Shown here piece after piece: positions 7,949-16,796 of a DNA stretch of 64,000 nucleotides. The translations under genes and the position numbers were made by a program. Source of the stretch: Asticcacaulis machinosus (lineage in GTDB: Bacteria; Pseudomonadota; Alphaproteobacteria; Caulobacterales; Caulobacteraceae). Every line of letters begins with the position of its first letter. Position 1 is the stretch's first letter. Where the stretch lies: assembly GCF_028550435.1 (NCBI RefSeq), contig NZ_JAQQKV010000003.1, positions 186,001 to 250,000 on the forward strand, given 5' to 3'. The notes under the pieces are model-generated. The model was not told where the DNA came from and made no database searches. It was given only the letters and a program-made list of their open reading frames with translations.

Positions 7949-8776
7949 ATGGCTAATCTGCCCCGTTTCTTACCGCTTGTGTTCGTCGCCATTGGCGGCG
8001 TTCTGGCCATGAAGGCGGTATCGTCTGTCGATTCCGTGCCGGACATGCTGAAATCGGCGCGGGCGGCCTTTGCCGAAGAGGCGGCCCCCGCACAGAAGGC
8101 CCCCGCCAAACCGGCGGCCAAAACCGCCGAAGCCCAAACGGCTGGAACCAAGGCCGATGGCGGTACGGAGGGGGCCCAAGCTGAAAATGCCCAAGCTACC
8201 AATGCCATGAGCGTGATGGATATAGCCACCCCGGCGGCAACCGTTGCACCCGCGCCGGTGTGTGCAACCTCGATCAATGATCTGGCCAAACAGGCCGGTA
8301 TGTCGCCGTCTGAGCTTCAGGTGCTGCAATCGCTGGGCACCCGCCGCACCCAACTGGATGCCCGCGAAAAGCAGATTGCCTCACAGGAAGCGCTCATTCA
8401 GGCGGCGGATGCCAAGCTTGACGGCCGCATCAAGCAGATGGAAGCCCTGAAAGGCCAGATTCAGGCCCTGCTCGATCAGGCCAACAAGGGCGCCGATGAC
8501 GACACCGCCCGCATGATCAAGGTCTATGAGGCTATGAAGCCCAAGGATGCCGCCCGTGTGCTGGAAACCATGCGCGATGATGTCCGTCTGCCGATCGCCG
8601 CCAAGATGAAGGAGCGTAATCTTGCGGCCGTACTGGCCCAGATGACGCCGACCGGCGCCAAGGAACTGACCGAAAAACTGGCCATGCGCATGAAACAAAG
8701 TGAAGACATTCAATCAAAGCTTAACCAGATGGCCGCTAAACCGGCCACACCACCGCAAACTACCGCCCGAAAGTAA
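7949..8776 (+). CDS. MotE-like periplasmic flagellar protein
   Basis: The 275-residue protein has an N-terminal hydrophobic segment (residues about 5-25, signal anchor), an Ala/Pro/Lys-rich linker and a coiled coil around 130-170. The C-terminal MgtE-N-like block contains YEAMKPKDAARVLETM and AAVLAQMTPTGAKELTEKL. This layout is that of the MotE family, whose members assist the periplasmic motor protein MotC in rhizobia. No motC is visible in the window, so the partner is unknown. A CSINDLAKQ-type Cys lies near residue 109. It is part of the fliL-fliM transcription unit by spacing. Confidence 0.7.
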   Translation: MANLPRFLPLVFVAIGGVLAMKAVSSVDSVPDMLKSARAAFAEEAAPAQKAPAKPAAKTAEAQTAGTKADGGTEGAQAENAQATNAMSVMDIATPAATVAPAPVCATSINDLAKQAGMSPSELQVLQSLGTRRTQLDAREKQIASQEALIQAADAKLDGRIKQMEALKGQIQALLDQANKGADDDTARMIKVYEAMKPKDAARVLETMRDDVRLPIAAKMKERNLAAVLAQMTPTGAKELTEKLAMRMKQSEDIQSKLNQMAAKPATPPQTTARK

Positions 8777-8785
8777 CGCTTAAAG

Positions 8786-11700
8786 GTGCTGACCAAAATG
8801 ACCCGCGCCCTCTTGTCCGGCTCACTGTTCGAAGTGAGTAGCACGGATAAAGACAATGTTGAGACCGACGCAGGCAAATCTGCGACTGTCTCCTTGCGCG
8901 CGGCGCTCAAAACTACCGCGGCGGTGGTGTTTCTGTCAGGATTTGGCGTGACCTCGATCGCGCTGGCCACCCCGGCGGTCAAGCAGGGTATCGCCAGTGC
9001 TATCGCCTCACGCGCGCAGATCGACATTCGCGTGGGCCGTAACGACAGCGCCGGACGGATCGAAATCTATGGCTCGACCGGATCAAAAGCGTCTGTCCGC
9101 CGCGAAAAAGGTCAGGTGATCGTGCGTCTGCCCGGTAATTTGCGGCCAGATATCGGTGACCTGAGCGCCAATCCGCCCGAAGGCATATCGGCGGTCAGTA
9201 TCCGCCAGGACAGTCGCGCCACTGAATTATTGATGACGCTCAAGGACGGGGTTGAGACCCATTTCGGGCGCGCTGACGGGGCGGTATTCGTGCAGATTGA
9301 CTTGCCCAAACCGGAAACTCCCGCGGCGCGCGGCGATATTACCGTCACCCTGCAGGAGTTGAGCCGCACCAACAAGGCCGCGTCCGCTGCTTCGGTTCAG
9401 GTCAAGGCCACGGCCATTGACGGCGGCATAGACCTAAGCTTTCCGTTTGCAACCCCTGTCGGGGCCTCGGTTTTCCGGCGCGGGGAATCGGTGTGGGTCG
9501 TCTTCGATCAGGAGGTTGACCTAAACCTGCCGGCTTCACTCAAAGGCGGTGCAGTGGTGACCAGCGCGGCCTATGCCCGCAATGACGGCTTTACGGCCTT
9601 GCGCCTGACCGCCCCTGCCGGTGCCGTCACCGCGAAGGTAGAAAACGGCCTGTGGACCGTGCGGGTCGGCGGGCGTCCGGTCGATGCCGGTCAGGTCAGT
9701 GAGGTCAGTGTGGCGCGCGATGATACCACAGGCGCGTCGGCTTTGGCGGTCAATATGGCGGGGGCCAGCCGTGTGGCCTGGATACGCGATCCGGCCATTG
9801 GCGACCGCATGGCGGTGGTGACGGCGCGCGGGCCGGTCAAGCGGCTGATGTCGGAGCGCACCACCCCGCAGGCCGCTTTGGGGGCCACGTCCCACGGTCT
9901 GGTGATTGAGCGCATGACGCCGGATATCACGGTCGATGTCTCCGGCGATATCGTCACGGTCAGCCGCCCCAATGGCCTTGCCCTGTCGGCTCCGGCGCAA
10001 TGGGCGCGCGAAGATGTGGCGGCGCGCACGCTGGAATATAAACCGGCGGCCTTTCCGGCGCTGATGGATGAGGAAAACTGGTCAAAGCTGCCGACCAGTG
10101 GCCCCATGTCAGGGTTTCTGGGCCGTTACAACCAGCTTCAGCAACAGGCGGCGGACGAGGCCGACAAAGGCATCGGCGCCACGACCGGTGCGCGGTTGTC
10201 ACTGGCAAGGTTTCTGGTGGGCCAAGGCCTGAACTATGAGGCCATTGGCGTGCTGGATATGCTGGCCAGGCAAACGCCGGCGAGCTTAAGTGATGCGCAG
10301 TTCCGGGGCCTTCGGGCTATGGCCAAGATCATGGCGGGCCGTTATCGCGACGCTAAGGCTGATCTCGATTCCACGCCGCTGATCAATGATCCGGCGGCTG
10401 ATCTGTGGCGCGGCTATGTCGCGGTTCAGGACGGGCACTTTGCGGATGCCCGCCAAAGCTTTAAATCCGGAGCCGGGGCGCTGGATGTGTTTCCGCCGAT
10501 CTGGCGCACGCGCTTTGCGGCGGCTAATGCGACGGCGGCCTATCAGATGAACGATCTGGCGGCGGCCAAGGATTTGATCACCTATGCCGTGTCACAGGGG
10601 GCCCCTCCGCTGGAAACCCTTGAGGCGCAACTGGTGCAGGCCCAGATTTTTGAAGGCATGGGCGATAAGACCCGTGCGCTGAAGATGTATAATGCCATTG
10701 CCCGCGCGCCCTTGGGGCGGGTGGCAATGCCCGCACAACTGCGGGCGGCGCGGCTTAATCTGAGCTTAGGCAAATCAAAGCCCGATGAAACCCTTGAGGC
10801 GCTGAATGGCCTGCGCTACCGCTGGCGCGGTGACGATACCGAACTGGAGCTGATTTCCTCGATCGGGGATATCTATCTGGGGCAGGGCCGCTACCGGCAG
10901 GCGCTGGACGTGATGAAAACCGGCGGCAAACAATTCGGCAGCAGCCCTGATGCGGTTCAGATTCAAAATAAGCTCAGCACGGCCTTCCGCGGGCTGTTCC
11001 TTGAGGGGCAGGCCGATGGCCTTCAGCCGGTTGAGGCCCTGGGCCTGTTCTATGATTTCCGTGACCTGACGCCGGTGGGGGCCGATGGTGACGATATGGT
11101 GCGCCGTCTGGCGCGGCGCCTGATGGACGTTGATCTGCTCGATCAGTCTGCGGATTTGCTGCAATATCAGATTGATAACCGCCTGCAAGGTGTTGCCAAA
11201 TCGTCGGTCGCGGCCGATGTCGCAGCCATCCAGTTGATGAACCGTCAGCCGGAAAAAGCGCTTCAGGCCCTGTGGAAGACCCGCACCTCCCTGCTGCCGA
11301 AACCCGTTATGGCGGAACGCCGTATCCTTGAGGCGCGCGCACTTACTGAACTGGGGCGCACCGATCACGCGCTTGAGGTTCTGGGGACGGATAACTCCGG
11401 TGAGGCTATGGATATCCGTGCCGATATTTTCTGGCGCGATAAGGACTGGGCTAAGGCCGGGGCTATACTGGAAAAGCGGCTTGGCGACCGCTGGAAGCGG
11501 GACGGGGCTTTGAGCCTTGAGGACGAGTCGCGCCTGATCCGGGCGGGGGTGGCCTATAGTCTGGTGTCGGATCAGCGCGCTTTGAGCCGTCTGGCCGATC
11601 GTTTCGGCAAGTTTGCCGAAGGCGCGCAATCGCCCGAAGCTGTGCATGTGGCGCTGGCCGGTATGGACAACGGCCCGATCAACGCGCAGGATTTCGCACT

Positions 11701-11842
11701 GGCCGCCTCAAAGGCCGACAGTTTTACCGGCTGGGTCGCGGGCATGAAAAAACGCCTGCGGGATAAGGCATCTCAGCCGTTACCGGGGGCGGGCACTCAG
11801 CGTACCGCCGCTAATGAGGCTGCCAAAGCGCCTCAGGCCTGA
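8786..11842 (+). CDS. Large membrane-anchored repeat (TPR-type) protein of the flagellar cluster
   Basis: The function is not recognised. The 1018-residue product starts at a GTG (8786) or at an ATG four codons later. A cytoplasmic stretch of about 45 residues precedes one membrane helix (TTAAVVFLSGFGVTSIALA). Next comes a beta-rich region to about residue 330 with two AMIN-like blocks (IDIRVGRNDSAGRIEIYG; IDLSFPFATPVGASVFRRGE). From about 400 the protein is alpha-helical with TPR-like pairs such as GLNYEAIGVLDMLARQ, GRYRDAKADL and GRYRQALDVM. It is 9 bp after the MotE-like gene, so a role in the basal body or its periplasmic surroundings is likely but inferred. Confidence 0.6.
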   Translation: MLTKMTRALLSGSLFEVSSTDKDNVETDAGKSATVSLRAALKTTAAVVFLSGFGVTSIALATPAVKQGIASAIASRAQIDIRVGRNDSAGRIEIYGSTGSKASVRREKGQVIVRLPGNLRPDIGDLSANPPEGISAVSIRQDSRATELLMTLKDGVETHFGRADGAVFVQIDLPKPETPAARGDITVTLQELSRTNKAASAASVQVKATAIDGGIDLSFPFATPVGASVFRRGESVWVVFDQEVDLNLPASLKGGAVVTSAAYARNDGFTALRLTAPAGAVTAKVENGLWTVRVGGRPVDAGQVSEVSVARDDTTGASALAVNMAGASRVAWIRDPAIGDRMAVVTARGPVKRLMSERTTPQAALGATSHGLVIERMTPDITVDVSGDIVTVSRPNGLALSAPAQWAREDVAARTLEYKPAAFPALMDEENWSKLPTSGPMSGFLGRYNQLQQQAADEADKGIGATTGARLSLARFLVGQGLNYEAIGVLDMLARQTPASLSDAQFRGLRAMAKIMAGRYRDAKADLDSTPLINDPAADLWRGYVAVQDGHFADARQSFKSGAGALDVFPPIWRTRFAAANATAAYQMNDLAAAKDLITYAVSQGAPPLETLEAQLVQAQIFEGMGDKTRALKMYNAIARAPLGRVAMPAQLRAARLNLSLGKSKPDETLEALNGLRYRWRGDDTELELISSIGDIYLGQGRYRQALDVMKTGGKQFGSSPDAVQIQNKLSTAFRGLFLEGQADGLQPVEALGLFYDFRDLTPVGADGDDMVRRLARRLMDVDLLDQSADLLQYQIDNRLQGVAKSSVAADVAAIQLMNRQPEKALQALWKTRTSLLPKPVMAERRILEARALTELGRTDHALEVLGTDNSGEAMDIRADIFWRDKDWAKAGAILEKRLGDRWKRDGALSLEDESRLIRAGVAYSLVSDQRALSRLADRFGKFAEGAQSPEAVHVALAGMDNGPINAQDFALAASKADSFTGWVAGMKKRLRDKASQPLPGAGTQRTAANEAAKAPQA

Positions 11843-11903
11843 TAGGGTTGCGCGCAGCGCTCAGGTGGTTTGTCGTATTTTTTGTCAGGGAGAGGGTTGT
11901 TTT

Positions 11904-12800
11904 ATGAACGTTTTCAATATGCCTAAAGGTGGTGGCTCCGGTGCGGGCGGGCCGCGTAAGGTCAATATGAATATCGTCCTGATCGGGGCGGCGGCGGTGC
12001 TGGCGCTGGTGGGGCTGGCTTCGTGCGGGCAGACCATTCAACCCGGTAATGTCGGGGTGAAAATCAGAACCCTTGGGCCTAATGCCGGTGTTGATGCTGT
12101 GCCGTTGAATTCCGGTTGGCACATCAATTTGCCCGGCGAACGTATTGTTGAGTTCCCCGCCATTCAGCGCACCTATACCTACACCCGGGAATCCGATGAG
12201 CGCGGACCGGAAAATGAGGAGGTCAGCTTCTCTGATAACAATGCCTTGCCGATGACGGCGGATGTGCAGTTGGTTATGCGCATTGACCGTGCCAAGGCTC
12301 CGGCGCTTTATACCCGCTATCGCCTGACGTTCGATCAGTTGTTCGAGGGGCCGATCCGCAACGATGTCCGCTCAGCCATTGCGGCGGAAACCGAACTGGT
12401 CAGTGTGGAGTTCCTCTATCGCGGTGGCCGTCAGCAGGTCATTCAAAAGGCTCTGGCCCGCGTCAACCGCAAATGGGAACCGCAAGGCGTGAACATCAGC
12501 CAGCTCGACTGGATCGGCACCATCCGTTATCCGCAGGTGATCCTCGATTCTATTCAGGCCAAGACCAAGGCTGATGCCGACGCGTCTGCCGCCCAGGCTC
12601 AGGTCGCCGTCGCCAAGGCCCAGGCTGATGCCAAGATCGAAGAAGCCCGCGGTCAGGCCGAGGCCAACCGCCTGATCGCGCAGTCTATTGCCGCCAGCCC
12701 CAGTGTTGTGCAACTGCGCGCCATCGAAAAGTGGGACGGCAAGCTGCCGCAGGTGACCGGATCGGCCACGCCGTTCATAAACCTGAAAAACGCCGAATAG
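11904..12800 (+). CDS. SPFH/prohibitin-family membrane protein
   Basis: SPFH proteins form large membrane-bound rings that organise the membrane and regulate proteases such as FtsH. The start is the ATG at 11904 (298 residues, MNVFNMPKGGG) because AGGGAGAGGG lies just upstream; the frame is open earlier but without a good site. One membrane helix lies at about 22-45, ending near a Cys. It is followed by the band-7 domain (GNVGVKIRTLG, MTADVQLVMRID, RNDVRSAIAAETELVSVEF) and a long Ala/Gln/Lys coiled coil (AQAQVAVAKAQADAKIEEA). A strong terminator follows at 12824, so the gene ends its unit. Confidence 0.88.
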   Translation: MNVFNMPKGGGSGAGGPRKVNMNIVLIGAAAVLALVGLASCGQTIQPGNVGVKIRTLGPNAGVDAVPLNSGWHINLPGERIVEFPAIQRTYTYTRESDERGPENEEVSFSDNNALPMTADVQLVMRIDRAKAPALYTRYRLTFDQLFEGPIRNDVRSAIAAETELVSVEFLYRGGRQQVIQKALARVNRKWEPQGVNISQLDWIGTIRYPQVILDSIQAKTKADADASAAQAQVAVAKAQADAKIEEARGQAEANRLIAQSIAASPSVVQLRAIEKWDGKLPQVTGSATPFINLKNAE

Positions 12801-12823
12801 ACTGCGGTTTATCGCAAGATGAG

Positions 12824-12852
12824 AGGGAGGGCTTATGGCCCTCCCTTTTTTT
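12824..12852 (+). terminator. Rho-independent terminator after SPFH gene
   Basis: AGGGAGGGC (12824-12832), loop TTATG, and GCCCTCCCT (12838-12846) form a perfect 9-bp stem followed by a run of T. It lies 24 bp after the SPFH stop. Confidence 0.9.
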
Positions 12853-12921
12853 GCACCTTAAGGGTGGCTTGTGCCAGCCCGCGTCATAGGATACCGTTTG
12901 CACCTATAGCGGGAGGGAACC

Positions 12922-13839
12922 ATGAAACTGTCGATCGATTTTGCCTTTGCAGGCTTTGAGATTATCAAGAAAAATCCGGTGGCGGTGTTGCTGTGGGGCG
13001 TCGTCTATACGGTGGTCAGTCTGGTCGCGACGGTGCTTATGGTCCTGATGGGCGGGACATCGCTGGCGGCTTTGCAAAGCTATGAACAGTCACCGCCCGC
13101 AGATCCCACCGCCGTCTTCGGGCAATTGGCGGCCATTCTGCCGTCGGCCCTGCTGGCGGGGCTTATCGGTCTTGTGGTCTCAGCCGTCATTCAGTGCGCC
13201 GTCTACCGAACGGTGTTGCAGCCCTCCGCGAAGGGCTTTGGCTATATGCAACTGGGCAGCCACGAACTACGTCAGGTCATTGCGACCATCCTGTGGTATC
13301 TGGCGTTTTTCCTGTTCTATATTCTATTTCTGGTCGCCGCTATGATTCCTCTGGTGCTCGCCAGTTTGGTAACGCGGGCCAACGGTGTGCTGGGCGGTAT
13401 CCTGATCTTTATCGTCGCCGTCGCCGCTGTGGTGGCATTTATCTATATCCTCAGCCGCTGGTCGCTGGCGCTGGTGCAAAGTTTCGATGAGCGCAAAATC
13501 AATCTGCTGGGCAGCTTCAAACTGACCAAGGGCAGCGGCTGGACCCTGCTGGGCGGCTATGTCCTGCTAACCATTGTGGTGATCATGATTGCGGCGGTGG
13601 TGTTCGGGGTTTTGTTCGGCGTGGCGATGGGCATGGGTATCGGCTTTTCCGAAGCCGCCAGTCAGATCATGCAGCCGGATATGTCGTCGCTTACGGCCTT
13701 GTTTACCGGCATTTATGGTATTCAGATCGTCATCAGCGGCCTGCTGTCCGGCATAGGTTATGCGCTGTTCTACGGCGCCACGACCGCCGCCTATCAGGCC
13801 TTAAGCACCAAGGGTACCAATGCGGCGGACGCGTTTTAG
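12922..13839 (+). CDS. Multi-pass inner membrane protein, function unknown
   Basis: The 305-residue protein has about six to seven hydrophobic segments, the first near residues 20-42 and the rest spread to residue 290. Central features are RWSLALVQSFDERKINLLGSFKLTKGSGW, a basic cytoplasmic loop, and Gly-rich helices. The N-terminal MKLSIDFAFAGFEIIKKNP and the loop pattern recall conserved Caulobacterales membrane proteins of no known role (glycerophosphodiesterase-associated membrane-domain type). It follows a terminator and has its own GGGAGGG site, so it is probably a single-gene unit. Confidence 0.6.
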   Translation: MKLSIDFAFAGFEIIKKNPVAVLLWGVVYTVVSLVATVLMVLMGGTSLAALQSYEQSPPADPTAVFGQLAAILPSALLAGLIGLVVSAVIQCAVYRTVLQPSAKGFGYMQLGSHELRQVIATILWYLAFFLFYILFLVAAMIPLVLASLVTRANGVLGGILIFIVAVAAVVAFIYILSRWSLALVQSFDERKINLLGSFKLTKGSGWTLLGGYVLLTIVVIMIAAVVFGVLFGVAMGMGIGFSEAASQIMQPDMSSLTALFTGIYGIQIVISGLLSGIGYALFYGATTAAYQALSTKGTNAADAF

Positions 13840-13850
13840 AGGCGATGCGC

Positions 13851-14213
13851 TTATCTGGAAACGGCTTCGCTATGTCGCGGAGCCGTTTTTAGCAAACGAT
13901 TGAGCTGCCATTCATTGTAGATCAGATAGGCCAGCGAAAAGGGAAGGGCTATAATGGACATGAGAATAATATTCCAAAAGCTCAACCAATCAATACCGCC
14001 GAGCATATAGCTCAGACACATGGCAAACAAAAAAGAACCTGTGCCCAGAGCCTGACTAATCACCGTCAACTTGCTACTGTTTATGGTGGATTTAATTTTT
14101 TGAGTCAGCGCTTCATCCTGAAGCGCATACGCATACTTTCGGAACCACCTGCGGACTTTCGTGCCATTTGCTGTAGTCTCGAATTGGCCGACGAAGATAA
14201 ATGGTAGCCGCAT
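13851..14213 (-). CDS. Small two-helix membrane protein after fliP
   Basis: The 120-residue product is not recognised. Residues 1-45 are basic and soluble, followed by two membrane helices (about 50-72 and 78-100). The ATG directly follows the fliP stop (TAGATG on the minus strand), so it could be made by translational coupling with fliP. Its base composition is clearly more AT-rich than the flagellar genes around it, which suggests later arrival. It overlaps no other credible frame. Confidence 0.55.
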   Translation of the reverse strand: MRLPFIFVGQFETTANGTKVRRWFRKYAYALQDEALTQKIKSTINSSKLTVISQALGTGSFLFAMCLSYMLGGIDWLSFWNIILMSIIALPFSLAYLIYNEWQLNRLLKTAPRHSEAVSR

Positions 14214-15029
14214 CTACCCCGTTCCTGTGCCCTTCTGGAAGCTTTCGACCAGTGACCCGGCCACAAGGTTCCAGCCGTCGACCAGAACAAAGAAAATCAG
14301 CTTGAACGGCAGGGACACCACGACTGGCGGCAGCATCATCATACCCATGCTCATCAGCACGGACGCGACCACCAGGTCGATCACCAGAAACGGCACAAAC
14401 AGCAAAAACCCGATCTCAAACGCCTTTTTCAGCTCCGAGATCATAAAGGCCGGGGTGATGACGGTGATGGGCAGATCGATGGCTTCCTGAGGACGTTCAA
14501 CCTTGGACAGGCGCACAAACAGGGCCAGATCTTTTTCGTCGACCTGAGACAGCATAAAGCGCTTGGCGGGCTCAGACGACGCATCAAAGGCTTGGGGAAG
14601 TTCCATTTCCTGATCCATTAGCGGACGGATGCCAGCCTGATAGGCTTCCTGATAGGTCGGGGCCATGACGATGGCCGACAGAAACAGCGACAGGGAAATG
14701 ATCACCGCATTGGGCGGGCTTTGTTGCAGGCCAAGCGCGGTCCGCAGCAGCGACAGCACCACCACAATCCGGATAAACGACGTCGTCATGACGACGATTG
14801 ACGGTGCCAGCGACAGCACCGTCAGCAGGCCGATCATCTGCACGATGCGCGAGCTTAAGCCGCCGCCGGTGCCGAGGTCGAGATTGATCGATTGCGCCAG
14901 AACCTGGGTCGGCATGATCATCATGGCAAAGCCTATGATGAATCCCGCCAGCAACAACCCGTAAGTCGCCCAGTTTGGCATTGGTGTTTTGGGTTTGCGC
15001 GCCGTGGACAGCGTGACGGATTTGGTCAT
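14214..15029 (-). CDS. fliP: Flagellar export gate protein FliP
   Basis: FliP is a core subunit of the flagellar type III export gate with FliQ and FliR. The 271-residue protein has a cleavable-type N-terminal hydrophobic segment ending VLAQS, then four membrane helices. The highly conserved TSFIRIVVVLSLLRTALGLQQSPPN and ISELKKAFEIGFLLFVPFLVIDLVVASVLMSMGMMMLPP blocks are both present. It overlaps fliO by one base (TAATG type), so the two are coupled. It belongs to a leftward fliO-fliP unit divergent from flgB-flgC-fliE. Confidence 0.97.
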   Translation of the reverse strand: MTKSVTLSTARKPKTPMPNWATYGLLLAGFIIGFAMMIMPTQVLAQSINLDLGTGGGLSSRIVQMIGLLTVLSLAPSIVVMTTSFIRIVVVLSLLRTALGLQQSPPNAVIISLSLFLSAIVMAPTYQEAYQAGIRPLMDQEMELPQAFDASSEPAKRFMLSQVDEKDLALFVRLSKVERPQEAIDLPITVITPAFMISELKKAFEIGFLLFVPFLVIDLVVASVLMSMGMMMLPPVVVSLPFKLIFFVLVDGWNLVAGSLVESFQKGTGTG

Positions 15030-15385
15030 TACAGATCCTTATCCGACAGGGGGCGGGTGCGCAGAGCAGGCTTCACCGCGGGCGCGGGCTCAGGTGAGGG
15101 CGGCAATTTGGGCTTGGGCTTAGGAAACTGGCGCGGTTCGATCAGTTCCTTACCTTCGCCGAGCAGCAGCAGGCGCTCCTCATCATCCAGCCGCACCAGA
15201 ACCAGACGCCGCGCGGGATCGAGCACAAGCGTTTCGACCACCTGCATACGTTTTTGGCCGCGTGGAGCGGTGAGGCGTGCCATCAGTTGCGGCGCATAGC
15301 GGCGCAAGACGAAGGCCAGACCCAGAATAAGGCCCAACACCGTCATCAGCGCAAACACGGCCCTCAGCACGCCGACCAGATCCAT
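15029..15385 (-). CDS. fliO: Flagellar export gate assembly protein FliO
   Basis: FliO helps assemble the FliP ring. The ATG at 15385 (118 residues, MDLVGVLRAVF) is chosen over an upstream TTG because GGGAG lies 7 bases before it. One membrane helix (about 8-28) is followed by the family's small cytoplasmic domain (RMQVVETLVLDPARRLVLVRLDDEERLLLLGEG) and a Pro/Lys-rich tail. The stop overlaps the fliP start. Confidence 0.88.
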   Translation of the reverse strand: MDLVGVLRAVFALMTVLGLILGLAFVLRRYAPQLMARLTAPRGQKRMQVVETLVLDPARRLVLVRLDDEERLLLLGEGKELIEPRQFPKPKPKLPPSPEPAPAVKPALRTRPLSDKDL

Positions 15386-15389
15386 AGAT

Positions 15390-15445
15390 ACTCCCAAAAG
15401 CGCATTCCGAAAAGTGTGCAGCGGTTTTCGGACTCAAATGCGCGT
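15390..15445. repeat. Single GCGCATTCCGAAAAGTGTG repeat element
   Basis: GCGCATTCCGAAAAGTGTG-CAGCGGTTTTCGGACTCAAATGCGC forms a hairpin (GCGCATTCCGAAAA with GGTTTTCGGA..TGCGC) between fliO and flgB. It belongs to the same family as the copies between fliL and fliM. Confidence 0.75.
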
Positions 15446-15483
15446 CACTAAAATTCTACACGATTAGCCATGCCCGGCGGGGG

Positions 15484-15515
15484 TTAACAAGCGGTTATCG
15501 TAAAGGCGTTGTTAA
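15484..15515. promoter_or_regulatory. Two near-consensus CtrA boxes in the fliO/flgB divergent region
   Basis: TTAA-CAAGCGG-TTAT (15484-15498) and TAAA-GGCGTTG-TTAACC (15501-15517) each match TTAA-N7-TTAA in seven of eight positions. They sit about 90-120 bp upstream of both fliO and flgB, so one or both could set the cell-cycle timing of these divergent flagellar units. Confidence 0.55.
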
Positions 15516-15603
15516 CCAAAAACTGGGCATAATTTGCTTAGCTGACTTGTCCTATAGGATGAGTCGGCGTCAGGTGGTTAATCTTTGTAAAGGTACAGCC
15601 TTA

Positions 15604-16011
15604 ATGGATCTGAATAAGATCGGCATCTTTTCAGCCCTGAAAACCCAGATGGGCTGGCTGGGGCAGCGCCAGAAGGTGGTGGCCCAAAACGTCGCCAATG
15701 CCTCAACGCCGGGCTTTAAACCTCGCGATCTGAGGCCGCAGGATTTTGCCGCCGCCATGAAGGGGCAGGCGTCGGGCGAGCTTAAGATGGCGGCCACGCG
15801 CGCAGGTCACATCGCGCCGGCAGGCGGGCTGGCCAATAATGCCAAGGCTGTGATAGCACCCGACTCGGAAACGACGCTGGATGGCAATTCGGTGGTGGTC
15901 GAAGAGCAAATGCTCAAAATGGCCGAAAGCCGGATGCAGTACGATGCGGCCATCGGCTTTTATCAGAAATCGCTGGCCATGCTGCGTATGGCTTCGACGC
16001 GGCCCAGATAA
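15604..16011 (+). CDS. flgB: Flagellar proximal rod protein FlgB
   Basis: FlgB is a proximal rod subunit. The ATG at 15604 (135 residues, MDLNKIGIFSALKTQMGWLG) is preferred to in-frame codons upstream because FlgB proteins begin near this point and TAAAGG precedes it. The rod motif VVAQNVANASTPGFKPRDL and the C-terminal EEQMLKMAESRMQYDAAIGFYQKSLAMLR helix are intact. It starts the flgB-flgC-fliE operon, 23 bp before flgC. Confidence 0.95.
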   Translation: MDLNKIGIFSALKTQMGWLGQRQKVVAQNVANASTPGFKPRDLRPQDFAAAMKGQASGELKMAATRAGHIAPAGGLANNAKAVIAPDSETTLDGNSVVVEEQMLKMAESRMQYDAAIGFYQKSLAMLRMASTRPR

Positions 16012-16034
16012 CGGCTAAAGATAAGGAATAGCTT

Positions 16035-16472
16035 ATGCCCACGATCAAATCGCAACGCGGTGAAAACCTGACGCAGAACTCGGCTATGGTGGCGGCGGCA
16101 TCTGCCCTTAAGGCCCAGCAGGCGCGGATGCGCATCATCGCGGAAAATATCGCCAATGCCCAATCGACGGCCAAGACCCCCGGTGGTGACCCGTATCGCC
16201 GTCAGGTGCCGGTTTTTCAGGCTGCTCCCATCGACGGCACGACCGGCGTGAGACTGGCACAGGTCAAGCCGGACATGAGCGATTTCTCGGTCGAGCATGA
16301 CCCGTCCCATCCGGCGGCTGATGCCAAGGGCTATGTCAAACGCCCCAACGTCAATTCGCTGATTGAGACGATGGACATGCGCGAAGCCCAGCGTGCCTAT
16401 GAGGCCAACCTAAATGTCATCGATACGGCGCGCGCTATGCAGCAGCGCACGATCGATATTCTCAAGCGCTAG
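16035..16472 (+). CDS. flgC: Flagellar proximal rod protein FlgC
   Basis: FlgC is a proximal rod subunit. The 145-residue product has the rod motif MRIIAENIANAQSTAKTPGGDPYRRQ and the C-terminal YVKRPNVNSLIETMDMREAQRAYEANLNVI, close to the usual VKXPNVNXVXEMVXMXXAXRAYEAN pattern. Length is normal. It lies between flgB and fliE with 9-23 bp gaps. Confidence 0.95.
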   Translation: MPTIKSQRGENLTQNSAMVAAASALKAQQARMRIIAENIANAQSTAKTPGGDPYRRQVPVFQAAPIDGTTGVRLAQVKPDMSDFSVEHDPSHPAADAKGYVKRPNVNSLIETMDMREAQRAYEANLNVIDTARAMQQRTIDILKR

Positions 16473-16481
16473 GAGTTGTAA

Positions 16482-16796
16482 GTGAATCCGATCCTAGCAG
16501 CCAAGGCTTACGGCGCCGCCCAAAGTCAGTTCAATAAAATCTCCGGCGGGGATGAGGCGCAGGGTACGCCGGATATCGGCTCGAAGTTCTCAAGCCTGCT
16601 GCAAAATACCGTGCAGCAGACCTATGCCTCAACGGCCAATGCCGAAAACCAGATCGCTTTGCAGGCTCAAGGGAAAACCGAACTGATCGATGCGGTCACG
16701 GCCATTTCCAGCGCTGAGGCGTCGCTTGAAACCGTGATTGCGGTGCGCGATCAAGTGATTGCGGCGTATCAAGAAATCATGCGCATGCCCATTTAA
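16482..16796 (+). CDS. fliE: Flagellar MS-ring/rod junction protein FliE
   Basis: FliE joins the MS ring to the rod. The start is a GTG at 16482 with AGGAG 7 bases upstream, giving 104 residues. It has the family's FSSLLQNTVQQTYASTANAENQIALQAQGKTELIDAVTAIS and the C-terminal VRDQVIAAYQEIMRMPI. It is the last gene of flgB-flgC-fliE, and its TAA stop overlaps the first base of a large hairpin repeat. Confidence 0.93.
   Translation: MNPILAAKAYGAAQSQFNKISGGDEAQGTPDIGSKFSSLLQNTVQQTYASTANAENQIALQAQGKTELIDAVTAISSAEASLETVIAVRDQVIAAYQEIMRMPI

Noticed and set aside
10775-11647. 290-residue open frame on the minus strand inside the large repeat-protein gene
   Set aside because: It is fully inside a better-supported gene, has no recognisable family and reflects GC-rich codon bias on the opposite strand.
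15524-15537. Possible sigma-54 promoter before flgB (TGGGCATAATTTGC)
   Set aside because: GG and GC are 9 bases apart, not the strict 10, and the -24 part lacks the TGGCAC core.
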